The translations under genes and the position numbers were made by a program. Below the pieces are notes generated by a model. The model was not told the DNA's origin and made no database searches. It saw only the letters and a list, made by a program, of their open reading frames with translations. A stretch of 64,000 nt of DNA from Sabellastarte sp. h YS-2021 (Eukaryota; Annelida; Polychaeta; Sabellida; Sabellidae): assembly GCA_964017235.1 (NCBI GenBank), contig OZ024934.1, forward strand, positions 80,070,706 to 80,134,705. The letters are read 5' to 3'. Shown here piece after piece: positions 31,464-42,218 of the stretch. Every line of letters starts with the position of its first letter. Positions within the stretch are counted from its first letter, which is position 1.

Positions 31464-33055
31464 GTAATGCTATGCTCACATACTCGCCCCTGTCAACCCA
31501 AACATGTAAAGGTAACCAGACCAGGTAATGCTATGCTCACATACGTGCCCCTCTCAACCCAAACATGTAAAGGTAACCAGACCAGGTAATGCTATGCTCA
31601 CATACGCGCCCCTCTCAACCCAAACGTGTAAAGGTAACCAGACCAGGTAATGCTATGCTCACATACGCGCCCCTCTCAACCCAAACATGTAAAGGTAACC
31701 AGACCAGGTAATGCTATGCTCACATACGCGCCCCTCTCAACCCAAACGTGTAAAGGTAACCAGACCAGGTAATGCTATGCTCACATACGCGCCCCTCTCA
31801 ACCCAAACATGTAAAAGTAACCAGACCAGGTAATGCTATGCTCACATACGCGCCCCTCTCAACCCAAACGTGTAAAGGTAACCAGACCAGGTAATGCTAT
31901 GCTCACATACGCGCCCCTCTCAACCCAAACGTGTAAAGGTAACCATACCAGGTAATGCTGTGCTCACGCGCCCCTCTCAACCCAAACATGTAAAGGTAAC
32001 CAGACCAGGTAATGCTATGCTCACATACGCGCCCCTCTCAACCCAAACATGTAAAGGTAACAAGACCAGGTAATGCTATGCTCACATACGTGCCCCTCTC
32101 AACCTAAACATGTAAAGGTAACCATACCAGGTAATGCTGTGCTCACGCGCCCCTCTCAACCCAAACATGGAAAGGTAACCAGACCAGGTAATGCTATGCT
32201 CACATACGCGCCCCTCTCAACCCAAACATGTAAAGGTAACCAGACCAGGTAATACTATGCTCACATACGTGCCCCTCTCAACCCAAACATGTAAAGGTAA
32301 CCATACCAGGTAATGCTGTGCTCACATACGTGCCCCTCTCAACCCAAACATGTAAAGGTAACCATACCAGGTAATGCTGTGCTCACGCGCCCCTCTCAAC
32401 CCAAACATGTAAAGGTAACCAGACCAGGTAATGCTATGCTCACATACGCGCCCCTCTCAACCCAAACATGTAAAGGTAACCAGACCAGGTAATGCTATGC
32501 TCACATACGTGCCCCTCTCAACCCAAACATGTAAAGGTAACCAGACCAGGTAATGCTATGCTCACATACGCACCCCTCTCAACCCAAACATGTAAAGGTA
32601 ACCAGACCAGGTAATGCTATGCTCACATACGCGCCCCTCTCAACCCAAACATGTAAAGGTAACCATACCAGGTAATGCTGTGCTCACGCGCCCCTCTCAA
32701 CCCAAACATGTAAAGGTAACCAGACCAGGTAATGCTATGCTCACATACGTGCCCCTCTCAACCCAAACATGTAAAGGTAACCAGACCAGGTAATGCTATG
32801 CTCACATACGTGCCCCTCTCAACCCAAACGTGTAAAGGTAACCAAACCAGGTAATGCTGTGCTCACGCGCCCCTCTCAACCCAAACATGTAAAGGTAACC
32901 AGACCAGGTAATGCTATGCTCACATACGTGCCCCTGTGAAAAGCAACCAGAGCAGATTATGTTACATTCTCACACACCCATCTCAAGCGAACCCTGTGTA
33001 AAGCAACCAGATCAGATTATGTTATACGTAAGCTTGTGAACAGCAACTACACCAG
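31464..33055. repeat. 61-bp minisatellite that repeats the exon/intron junction (about 24 copies plus 3 diverged)
   Basis: Unit: 'gtaatgctatgctcacat', 'acgcgcccctctcaaccc', 'aaacatgtaaaggtaacc', 'agaccag'. Successive 'gaccag|gtaatg' sites are 61 bp apart (31464, 31525 and on), with some units about 6 bp shorter where 'atacgc' is missing. The unit matches the last roughly 40 bp of the preceding exon ('aatccaaccctgtgaaaa', 'gcaaccagaccag') plus the first intron bases, so it arose by tandem duplication across the 5' splice site. From 32935 to 33055, three diverged units look closer to the exon ('cctgtgaaaagcaaccag'). Confidence 0.94.
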
Positions 33056-33486
33056 GTAATGTCACACAAGTAAAATGTTGGAGATTTCAAAGTTTTTGAG
33101 TGAGTATCTACAGAGTTTATCCATTTCCTGTGAATATGGCAGTAAACAAGGCAAAAATTTATGACAAATAGATTACTTTGATGAAAAAACCCTACATAAA
33201 ATATATTGATAGTACATTGATATTTAATAATTTATAGAAAGGTAAAATTCATGTTGAATAATCTATTATTTGAAATTCTTCATGACCAAGCATGATGGTA
33301 CACTGTTACTGACAATTATTTGACCGTTGTGTAATGGCCCCAGATGTAATAAAATTGTATTTATGTTTCACACCTTTTAATTATCTTCCACAGGTGGCAA
33401 TCCTGAGAGGTTGTCCCAGTATAACCCTTGATTTTGAACAAGACATCAAACCCTACTTTCACGTTTACATTGTATTTTCATACTAG
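33056..33486. other. CNOT4 intron remainder
   Basis: AT-rich intron sequence ending in 'tgtattttcatactag' at 33486. I see no element or exon in it. Confidence 0.6.
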
Positions 33487-33593
33487 AAAGAAGACGCATT
33501 CCCCAGCCACCACACAGAGACAGACCCCACCACAAAGTGCTTCACAGAACCACACACAAAACACAGAGGTCTGGCCCTCACTACACACAGGGG
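33487..33593 (+). CDS. CNOT4: CNOT4 exon: Thr/Gln/Ser-rich linker
   Basis: 107 nt; phase 2 in, phase 1 out. It reads 'KKTHSPATTQRQTPPQSA' and 'SQNHTQNTEVWPSLHTG'. Acceptor 'ttcatactag'; donor 'gggg|gtaagt' (GT at 33594). There is no domain. It is called an exon because frame and phase fit both neighbours exactly and codon content is the same low-complexity S/T/Q/N/P mix. Linker exons of CNOT4 are poorly conserved between phyla, so homology cannot confirm it by eye. Confidence 0.78.
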
Positions 33594-34343
33594 GTAAGTG
33601 CCACTCCTCTAGAATTACACCGCAATTTGTTTTATTTTTATGTTTAAAATATACACAATGGTAGTTGGTAGCATAACCCAGATGTTATTCAAAATATAAC
33701 TTCAATTTGTAAAATGTATCCTTTAATGGCAACAAATGCCTAGTTTGCACAAAAATATAGATTCGGATAGTTACAATGCCCACCAAGAGTGTTGAGAATG
33801 GCCTCCAATTTTTTGCATTGATTAATCACCCGTTTTGATGACTAATGGTCTTAACTGGAATAGATTATTTACCTTGTGTTACTATTGTGTGTTACTCTCT
33901 ATTAAGGCGGTAACATCATCACCTCAGTATCGAGACCATGTCACCTGGAATACTGAGATAACACTTTGCAAGTGGCATCTCAGATGTCAGCACATATAGT
34001 TGTGGGAAAGCAAAAATGAAAAGAAAAAAAAACAAGTCTGGAGAAGTTATAAACATTTATCTCATATATTTTAGAGTTTAACACTTCCATAGTGATGTCT
34101 TTTTGGGGAAAAACTGTGATGTTTTGGTGTCATGAACTTCACTACCAATTAATTATTCAATTTAGTTGGAGATTAAAAAACATTAAAACAGTAGAACACG
34201 GTATGGTGTGGTGACTTGTCTGTATTTCCTGTTTTGTTGCTCTGCCATTTTCATGGTTTTTGAGCAAAATTAAGTGACCTCTGGACTTAAATTGCTTGTG
34301 GATATGTATATTTTATCCTTGGTATCTTTTTAAAATCACACAG
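33594..34343. other. CNOT4 intron
   Basis: AT-rich intron; no repeats or elements recognised. It ends 'ttttaaaatcacacag' at 34343. Confidence 0.6.
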
Positions 34344-34596
34344 GACAAATCCAAAGTAAACCCTCCACCACAGACAGTAGAACGACAAATAGCAGTAAAG
34401 GTCCACCCACGACACATAGTAATCACCTTAGTAACAGTCTGGGTTCCCTAACAACAAACACATCGTCAAATGGCAGTTGTGCGGGCACCACTCACAAAAG
34501 GAACTTATCCTCGGACTTACAACACAGTGGCGGGAGTAGTGGCAGTCGTGGATCACAGAGACAGAGTCGCACACCTGACCCACACACTGCAAGCAG
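34344..34596 (+). CDS. CNOT4: CNOT4 exon: Ser/Thr/Asn-rich linker
   Basis: 253 nt; phase 1 in, phase 2 out. It reads 'QIQSKPSTTDSRTTNSSK', then 'NHLSNSLGSLTTNTSSNG' and 'HSGGSSGSRGSQRQSRTP'. It has no start codon of its own, so it is easily missed as an isolated frame. The open frame fits the neighbouring phases: acceptor 'aaaatcacacag' and donor 'gcaagcag|gtaatg'. It is disordered, with no domain seen. Confidence 0.8.
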
Positions 34597-35538
34597 GTAA
34601 TGTTAAAACTGGGTTTTGATGGTCCTACCTGGCTTAATTCACTGTAATCAATTGTAAGAAGAGGGCTTAGAATACCTGTAATGATTCGTTGTGCCTGTAA
34701 AGAGCACTAGAGCACTGATTGGGAATGGATCAATGAATGAAATTACGTATAAAGTTGGGGAAAAGGACACTCTTTTCTCCTATTTTATATCAGTAGTTTG
34801 GTTTTTTTTTTCACAATTATTCGAACACTTACTAAATTAGTCCTTTTTGGCAGCTTTATTGGGTAATAAAATTTGAAGCCATAATAAGTATTAACAGTCG
34901 AGTATTTTTGACAGAGTACTGGTGTACAATAGTTAAAATGTTCCCCAGCCCTAGTTATAACTTGTCAGGAAAGACAGACAATCTGGAGTATCTAAATGCC
35001 GTGGAACATGGGTCATAAACTTTAAAAGTATGGATCTTCAATCAATAGATTAGGTTTTGATGGGCAAGATTTGTTGAGTGTTTACACTGTCAGGTCACTC
35101 GTCCTTCTAACTTTACAGACAAATTATTCAAACCTTGATTACAGATGTGTGGTAACCACTGTACCAACCAATGAAAAAAGTCATGAGTTTAAGAATACAA
35201 TATTACAGTGTACTTGGGGCTAAAAGTTAAGGTGTGGTATTCAGTTAAGTGTAATAAGGATTTATATTTCCGAATTATGGATACGTTACGACAATATGTC
35301 AGCTACATCTAACTGAAGTATTGTCAATTTCTACAGAGTATGGGAGAACCTATATTTTCTTAACATTTTTGCAGAGGAAGATTTTATTGAGTAATTTGCT
35401 GTTAAAACAATAGGAAAATGTCATTTTTGTTAAGTGGAAACGAGTTTGTCATAGAATTAAATATTTAGTATTAAAAAATGGAAAATAAATATTGTAGTAT
35501 ATTACATTTGGGTAAATTTTGTTTTTTTTGTCTTCCAG
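34597..35538. other. CNOT4 intron
   Basis: AT-rich intron, no repeats recognised. It ends with a T-rich tract and 'tttgtcttccag' at 35538. Confidence 0.6.
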
Positions 35539-35813
35539 AGCACAGCATTCAGTCACAGAAGGCAATTGCTCACAGAGTCAACAACTGCCCCTACAACCAC
35601 AGCATAATCCAACAGTTCCCCCACCACCACATCAGAGTAACAATAGCAACCATCCCAGTAACAACCTGCCCACACAGATTGCAATGGTGAATAACTGTAC
35701 ACCTCCCTCACAGCTCTCTCCCCCTCAAATACAGACGCCTCCCTCCTCACAGCTCAACCGACACACACCAAATCTAGGCTCCCCCACATCTCCCCACACA
35801 CAACAGACTATAG
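35539..35813 (+). CDS. CNOT4: CNOT4 exon: Gln/Pro/Asn/Ser-rich linker
   Basis: 275 nt; phase 2 in, phase 1 out. It encodes 'AQHSVTEGNCSQSQQLPL', 'QPQHNPTVPPPPHQSNNS' and 'PPSQLSPPQIQTPPSSQL'. Strong acceptor (T-rich tract, 'cttccag'); donor 'actatag|gtaggt' at 35814. It is a low-complexity, probably disordered region, comparable in composition and place to the Ser/Pro-rich linker between the zinc finger and the conserved C-terminal blocks in other CNOT4 proteins. Confidence 0.85.
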
Positions 35814-36617
35814 GTAGGTGTGCTGGAATGGATCACATAAAATTATCTTTTGCTGTTAAAAACCCTCGCCATTTACTAACAAACTGTTTTTATCCCTGGA
35901 TGTATGTTGGGGTATACTTGGGTTTTAGTACAGTCAGTAATTTCCCCTAAACTTTTCAAATTTGGTATATTGGTTTAGGAGTCTCATGGAAGGTCCAGGT
36001 TGACCTTTGACCGTTGCTTTAAAGCTTTGATTCCCCCTAGACCATGTCCTACCCAGGGATACGATGCCTCAAATTGACACAATTTCTACTTGTATTACTG
36101 TAACTGAATCAGGTTGTTATAAAACCTAAATTTTACATATCTGCTTTGGCAAGTGAGTTTAATGCTCTAGTAGTATTGTAGCCACTTTGTATCTGCCAGT
36201 ACCAGGGATTGACTCGTGGTCCGCCATGTCCCTGGGCAAGTCAGTGGATTATAATAAGCATAGCTTTGGTTTATTGAAATTTTACTAGAGTTCTACTGCA
36301 ATGCAAGAAATATGAAATTTTCATAATTCAAAGAAAATAATTGATCTGGTGTTGAATGACCATTTCTTGCTACAATTTAGTGTAGTTTTCCTCCACTTAT
36401 TCACAAGCTTCTTTGTCTGTTAGTAGCTTTAAAATAAAAGACTTTTTTTCAAAGAAAATCCAACTTATTTTAAAGATAATTTTCCACTTTAAAGAATTTT
36501 CTTCATTTTATTTTGAAAAAGACAGATATCACTGAATCAATATTTCCTTAAAAACTCTTAATTTTAGTAAAGCATATTTTTAAATACAGTCCCCTGATCT
36601 CTTCTTCATCCTTTTAG
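35814..36617. other. CNOT4 intron
   Basis: AT-rich intron; no element recognised. It ends 'cttcatccttttag' at 36617. Confidence 0.6.
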
Positions 36618-37034
36618 CACCACAGAGAAAACCGCTGTACGGCAACTCAAACACAGAAAGCCTTTCACTGTTTAGCAATAGTGGTTTCCCCGTCACTCGT
36701 CACCCTGTGGGTACAGGAGGGGTAGCTGCATTAAAACAACACCACCCTGCGGCCTTTTCAAACTCAACGGCAACAAGTGGGGGTGAGGAGCATACTAAAC
36801 TCCCAACGAACGGTCCAGAGATCATCCCAGATACCATCTCAGTGTCTAGCTCCACTGACTGGCAGGCAGCCTTCGGTTTCCAGCCTTCCATGCTTTCTAG
36901 TCAAGTCCGTGGCAATGGGATGATTGACAGCTCAATGTCTCATTCTTCATCCTCCAGTCACCATGGTGTCACCATGACAGAACAACAGCAACAAGGTCAC
37001 TCGGTGCAAGATACAAGTGCAGATGATGACCTAG
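36618..37034 (+). CDS. CNOT4: CNOT4 exon: conserved SSSTDWQAAFGF block
   Basis: 417 nt; phase 1 at both ends. A Ser/Gly-rich start is followed by 'DTISVSSSTDWQAAFGF', which matches the vertebrate CNOT4 block of the same sequence almost residue for residue. The exon ends 'SADDDLG', where vertebrates have 'EDDLGFDPF'. Acceptor 'atccttttag'; donor 'gacctag|gtgtgt' at 37035. This block anchors the identity of the whole downstream exon chain. Its function is not firmly known; it is a short motif in a disordered tail. Confidence 0.94.
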
Positions 37035-37370
37035 GTGTGTATCAGTAATACAAGTGACCTTTGCTATCTTAATATGCTTGGAAGAATGAGGTTTTGTTCA
37101 ACAAATTGAAATTTTGTAAATAGTTTTAATGTAAAAAGCATTTTAATATAAAACGCTAAGGAAATGAAAATTTTAGAGACTGGAAACAAGTTTCTGAAAA
37201 CGAATATTCGGACAATGCAAGGTTAGATAATAATATACTTTCTACAGTATTATAGCAATAAAGGCTTCGGAGTAAATATTCCTTCGCCTAAATGGATTAA
37301 GGCATAAATGATCAATGATTGGTATTTGGAAGCAAAAATAGTAAATCTGTTGCTTAAACTGGGAGTAATT
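37035..37370. other. CNOT4 intron before element H1a
   Basis: AT-rich intron sequence, no element seen up to the H1a boundary at 37371. Confidence 0.6.
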
Positions 37371-37749
37371 GTATCCCCGACGCGAAGCGGGGATACTATG
37401 GATTCATCATCGTCGTCGTCCGCGCCCTCGTCCGCAGAGATTTCTTGTTAGCGACCTACAGTCCACATTTCTTTCCGGATTTCTTTCATATTTGGCAGGT
37501 GACTTGATATGGTAGAGGACTCGCCACCCTATCTTTTTGGTAGGCTTTATGTCTAAATTAGGCCTGTGGTAGACAAAAATGTCTAAAATGTGGAATATTG
37601 CTTGTTAGCGACCTACAGTCCACATTTCTTTCCAGATTTCTTTCATATTTGGCAGGTGGCTTGGTATGCTAGAGGACTCGCCACCCTATCTTTTTGGTAG
37701 GCTTTATGTCTAAATTAGGCCTGTGGTAGACAAAAATGTCTAAAATGCA

Positions 37750-38890
37750 TTAAAAGTCATGAAATCATGCACTAAATCACTTATAACTTGAAAAGTGTTG
37801 CATTTAGAGCATTTTGTTAAAATATGTTATTCAGATACTTTTTTCATAGCTACAACATGGTGAGTAACTTGGGTGTCTGTCTCAATAGCTAAGTGAGTAA
37901 TAGCTACTTTTGGGCTTTTCAGTAACTTCCATCATGAGTAAAATCAATTGTAACTTGAAAACTATTGCATTTACAGAATTTTGTATAAATATGTTATTCA
38001 GCTACTTTTATGTCAGCTATAACATAGTAAAATTTCAGACCTGTAGCTCATGGCATAGCTGAGTAATAGCTACTTTTAGGTTATCACTGTTGAGTAAATT
38101 ACTTATAACTTCAAAAGTATTACATTTAGAGTATTTTGTTTCAATATGTTATTGACCTATTTCGGAGTCAGCTATAACATAGTGAAGTTCCAGACCTGTG
38201 GCTCATTGCATAGCTGAGTAATAGCTACTTTGAAGTTCACACTGTTGAGTAAATCAGTTGTAATTGGAAAAGTATTGCATTTACAGAAATTTGTGTAAAT
38301 ATGTTATTCAGCTACTTTTGGGTCAGCTATAACATAGTGAAATTACAGACCTGTAGCTCATGGCACAACTGAGCAATAGCTATTTTCAGGTACTGACTGT
38401 TGAGTAAATGACTTGTAACTTGAAAAATAGTGCATTTGGAGTATTTTGTTAAAATATGTTGTTCGCCTACTTTTGGGTCAGCTATAACGTCGTGAAATTA
38501 CAGACTTATAGCTCATGGCATAGCTGAGCAATAGCTATTTTCAGGTTGTCACTATTGAGTAAATCAGTTGTAACTTGAAAACTATTGCATTTACAGTATT
38601 TTGCTTAAATATGTTGTTCACCTAATTTTGGGTCAGCTATAACATAGAAAAAATTCAGACATGTAGCTCATTGCATAGCTGAGTAATAGCTACTTTGACG
38701 TTATCACTGTTGAGTAAATCAGTTATAACGTGAAAACTATTACATTTACAGTATTTTGTTTAAATATGTTATTCACATAATTTTTGGTCAGCTATAACAG
38801 AGTGAAATTGCAGACCTCTATGTCATGGCATAGCTTACCAATATCTACTTTCAGGTTCTCACTGTTGAGTAAATCATTGTATCCACTGGA
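37750..38890. repeat. Satellite A array inside H1a
   Basis: About seven A monomers, closely matching the order of variants in H1b (46650-47640) and H1c (57590-58715, inverted). The array was therefore largely inherited as a block when the element moved. Confidence 0.9.
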
Positions 38891-39029
38891 TAGCCGTAGT
38901 GTGTAGAGAGATTTCACCATTACCGCTCTAACAAAAAAAAAATTAGCCTTCTCAAGTTTGCAAAGTATATTACAGGGTGCACCACAGTACTCTATTGGTA
39001 GGCTTTATGTCTAAATTAGGCCTGTGGCT

Positions 39030-40045
39030 AAATTACTTACCTACTAAAAATGAGTAATTCTGCATTTTCTCTAAAAGTATTGCAGATAGCAAATTTTTCT
39101 TAAATAACTCATTCACCTACTTTTGGGAGAGCTTTCACATGCTGAAGTTCCAGACCTGTAGGTAATTACTCACCTACTCAAAATGAGTAAATGCGAATTA
39201 TCTCTAAAAGTATTGCAGATAGCCAATTTTTGTCAAATAACTCCTTCACCTACTTTTGGGAGAGCTTTCACTTGGTGAAGTTTCAGACCCGTAGGTAATT
39301 ACTCACCTACTCAAAATGAGTAAATGCAAATTATCTCTAAAAGTATTGCAGATAGCCAATTTTTGTCAAATAACTCCTTCACCTACTTTTGGGAGAGCTT
39401 TCACTTGGTGAAGTTTCAGACCTGTAGGTAATTACTCACCTACTCAAAATGAGTAAATGGAAATTATCTCTAAAAGTATTGCAGATAGCCAATTTTTGTC
39501 GAATAACTCCTTCACCTACTTTTGGGAGAGCTTTCACTTGGTGAAGTTTCAGACCCGTAGGTAATTACTCACCTACTGAAAATGAGTTAATGCAAATTAT
39601 CTCTAAAAGTATTCCAGATAGCCAATTTTTGTCAAATAACTCCTTCACCTACTTTTGGGAGACCTTTCACTTGGTGAAGTTTCAGACCTGTAGCTAATTA
39701 TTCACCTACCCAAAATGAGTAAATGCTAATTATCTATAAAAGTATTGCAGATATCCAATTTTTTATCAAATAACTCATTCATCTACTTTTGGGAGAGCTT
39801 TCACATGGTGAAGTTCCAGACCCGTAGGTAATTACTCGCCTACTGAAAATGAGTAAATTCTAATTATCTCTAAAAGTATTGTAGATAGCCAATTTTTCTC
39901 AAATAACTCATTCGCCTACTTTTGAGAGAGCTTTCACTTGGTGAAGTTTCAGACCCGTAGCTAATTATTCACCTACTCAAAATGAGTAAATGCGAATTAT
40001 CTCTACAAGTATTGCAGATAGCCAGTATTTCACAAATAACTCATT
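39030..40045. repeat. Satellite B array inside H1a
   Basis: About 7.5 B monomers (133 bp) with 'cagacccgtaggtaatta' variants, followed by E units at 40055-40290. Confidence 0.9.
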
Positions 40046-40368
40046 AATATGAAAACAACTTAGAGGAAGTCATGGGCTGCAAATCTTTTCATGTGGTCAG
40101 ATTTCACCTTGGGCCCCTCCTGCTTATTATTGGTCCTAGAGGTTTGCAATGTGAAAACGACTTATAGGAAATCATGGACTGCGAATCTTTTGAAGTGGTC
40201 AGACTTCACCTTGGGCCCCTGCTACAGGGTCAAATAAAGGTAGCCAAACTTAAAAGTGCTTTCAGCTTGCTTATTAACGAAAAATGCTTTTTATCTTCTA
40301 AACTATGTTAGTTGGCCTTTGTCGGTGGATACATCCAGCATCTGGCCACAGATGCGTCCTATTTCTAG

Positions 40369-40729
40369 TTTTATTTTAAGTACTAATAATCCTGGACTTA
40401 AATGATAAGGACTGAGAAATTTGGTTATATTGTATGTGTCTAACAGTTTAAGTTGTCCTAACATTTTATGTTCTGACAATCGACATACTGCTTATAATGT
40501 TTTGATATTTCAAGAACTGGTCTATACTGTGATACTGGTACAACTCTCTTATACCTAGCATTAAGTGGTGAAAAAGGCAGTTACTCTCCAGTGTCCAATG
40601 GTCCAAAGTATTAGAATATTGACCAAACCAATAAGTATGCATTACATTTTTCCTACCCTCTTAACTAGCCATTTGATATGACCAATAAAGTCAATTGCAG
40701 TGTATATCCTCATTGTATCTTCAATGTAG
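40369..40729. other. CNOT4 intron after H1a
   Basis: AT-rich intron sequence ending in 'gtatcttcaatgtag' at 40729. No element seen. Confidence 0.6.
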
Positions 40730-40972
40730 GTTTTGACCCTTGGAATGAGTCCACCAAAGCCTTACAAGATCTTATAGAGAAAGAGGCAGTGACATCGGGC
40801 CCAAATCACCTGCATCATCAGCAACAACAACAGCTACGACAGTCTGTACATCACAGATACCACAACAATGCCACACAGCAGCATAACCAACAGATGCTCG
40901 AACAACCGACCAGTAAGCCAATACCACCGGGCTTCACACCCAGCCAGCTCAGTGCTTTCTACCAGAATCCAT
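40730..40972 (+). CDS. CNOT4: CNOT4 exon: conserved FDPW...ALQDLIEKE block
   Basis: 243 nt; phase 1 at both ends. It begins 'GFDPWNESTKALQDLIEKE', matching the vertebrate 'GFDPFDVTRKALADLIEKE' and continuing the DDDLG of the previous exon. A His/Gln-rich segment follows ('HLHHQQQQQLRQSVHHRY'), then 'PTSKPIPPGFTPSQLSAFY'. Acceptor 'cttcaatgtag'; donor 'aatccat|gtgagt' at 40973. Exact phase agreement with both neighbours and the conserved block make this secure. Confidence 0.94.
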
Positions 40973-41548
40973 GTGAGTTGATACAACCATGTGATAGCTG
41001 TTAGTGTAGACATCGTAATGTAATTCCAGTGCACTCACTGAGCTCTAATTTGACTTTGTATATTGTAAGGTACATCTTCTAGATCTAGTGCCTGATTTAC
41101 CATAAGCTGTTCCATAAAGAAAAGCTAACAAGCTCCCTAAAGCTTGATGAAATTGTCTTATTCTGTATCCTCTACATAGTGTTAAAGTCAAAAGAAATTT
41201 GGAAACCGGGTCCCGAAAACATAAATTCAACAAAAACTGAATCAATTCAAATAAGTAAACACCAAACTGTACATTTAACATGATCACAAGTAAAATGTGG
41301 GTTATTTGTGGTTTAAATGCAATATAATGTTCTGCATATTAATTCAGTGTACATTGACAATATTATACAGGTACTCATTTTTAAGTGTTTTTTTTTTTTT
41401 TTGGTTTTTTTTTTTGTAATATTTTATTCTGTCGTCGGGGACCATTTCTTGGACGTTTGTAACTGCATTTTGTGTATGTTTATATGAATCAAATAGAAAC
41501 CGACTATCTGGTTCACCGTTTTTAACACTAACTCGGTGTATGTTGCAG
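40973..41548. other. CNOT4 intron
   Basis: AT-rich intron with a T/GT-rich stretch (41389-41418). It ends 'ggtgtatgttgcag' at 41548. No element seen. Confidence 0.6.
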
Positions 41549-41685
41549 TGCTGGGAGGTAGCCGTGTACTGGGAAAGTTGCCTCAGTCTTCTTACCCTCA
41601 AAATGGTGTGGGTATGGACTCGCTCGCAGATTTAGCACTCTGTGGTGCTGGCGGGCCAGGAAGCTTGGGTCCCGCTCACTCTCAG
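41549..41685 (+). CDS. CNOT4: CNOT4 exon: Gly/Leu-rich linker
   Basis: 137 nt; phase 1 in, phase 0 out. It reads 'LLGGSRVLGKLPQSSYPQ' and 'MDSLADLALCGAGGPGSL', ending in 'GPAHSQ'. Acceptor 'gtatgttgcag'; donor 'tctcag|gtactc' at 41686. The junction to the next exon restores an open frame into a highly conserved NOT4 block, which supports both splice sites. Confidence 0.85.
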
Positions 41686-41951
41686 GTACTCTTTTATTTC
41701 CCCCCCACCCTCACCCCCTTAGAATATCAGTGCAGTGTGTTGAGAGTCAATATTAAAAAGTAAGTAAGACTTATATTGAATGCTGGATAATCGATGGGTA
41801 AAACTTAGCTGTTTGAAAAGTAGTTATTTTGTAAACTATTATTCTGTTAATGTAACTGAACCAAACTGGATATTGCGATACAATTTGCTGTCATTGAGAC
41901 TATGCCCAAGTCAGCCACTCTAACTTGATGTCTTTATACCACCACATCCAG
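41686..41951. other. CNOT4 intron
   Basis: Short intron between the exons ending at 41685 and starting at 41952; no element seen. Confidence 0.7.
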
Positions 41952-42218
41952 TCTATGCCACCTGCAGACAGCTTTAACATGAAGTCCTGGCAGGAGGGTC
42001 TCCGCGCTCTACTGCCAAACATAAACATCCACTTCGGGAACCCGCAGGCTGTCGGGGAACAGATGCACATGATGAACAACCCACCAGCAGCGGGGGCCTC
42101 GGGCTTACCACAACAACACCATGCCATACAGACAGCCACAGCCCATCAGAAAACAGTACAGCAACAGAAATCTCCAAAAAATAGTCAGTCCTCACAATCT
42201 CAAATTTTTATAAAATAA
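41952..42218 (+). CDS. CNOT4: CNOT4 exon: conserved SWQEGLRALLPNINI block, with an in-frame stop (possible alternative last exon)
   Basis: The acceptor 'caccacatccag' ends at 41951; phase 0. It encodes 'SWQEGLRALLPNINIHFG', a block conserved between insect and vertebrate NOT4. A short C-terminal motif of metazoan NOT4 binds CAF40/CNOT9, and this block is a candidate for it (inference). A Gln/His-rich stretch follows, and the frame stops at 42216-42218, with AATAAA at 42237, allowing a short isoform. Alternatively, a weak donor 'aata|gtcagt' at 42184 (phase 1) would join exactly in frame to the exon at 43213, giving 'NSWDLTCDP'. That reading resembles the long vertebrate C-terminus, so I favour both forms existing. 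Confidence 0.9.
   Translation, partial: SMPPADSFNMKSWQEGLRALLPNINIHFGNPQAVGEQMHMMNNPPAAGASGLPQQHHAIQTATAHQKTVQQQKSPKNSQSSQSQIFIK

Larger units (their letters stand above)
37371..40368 (+). mobile_element. Helitron-like element H1, copy a (about 3.0 kb, satellite-bearing)
   Basis: The 5' end 'gtatcccc' forms a hairpin with 'ggggatac' (stem GTATCCCC/GGGGATAC). A CGTCGTCGTCCGCG stretch follows, then a duplicated roughly 140-bp head ('ttagcgacctacagtcca', 'atatttggcaggtg'). The body has about seven A satellites (37750-38890), a roughly 150-bp spacer, about 7.5 B satellites (39040-40050) and about 1.5 E units. The 3' end is 'ggtggatac', hairpin GCATCTG-GCCA-CAGATGC, 'gtcctatttctag' at 40368, then T. 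An inverted full copy (55974-59096) and a truncated copy (46449) confirm both boundaries. It lies in the sense orientation in a CNOT4 intron. No coding capacity was found. Confidence 0.78.

Noticed and set aside
31464..32940. Possible CRISPR-like array because of regular 61-bp spacing
   Set aside because: The whole 61-bp unit is repeated, with no variable spacers, in an animal intron. It is a minisatellite.
41344..41601. 85-codon - strand frame near 41.4 kb
   Set aside because: It depends on a low-complexity A/T run and overlaps a well supported CNOT4 exon on the other strand.
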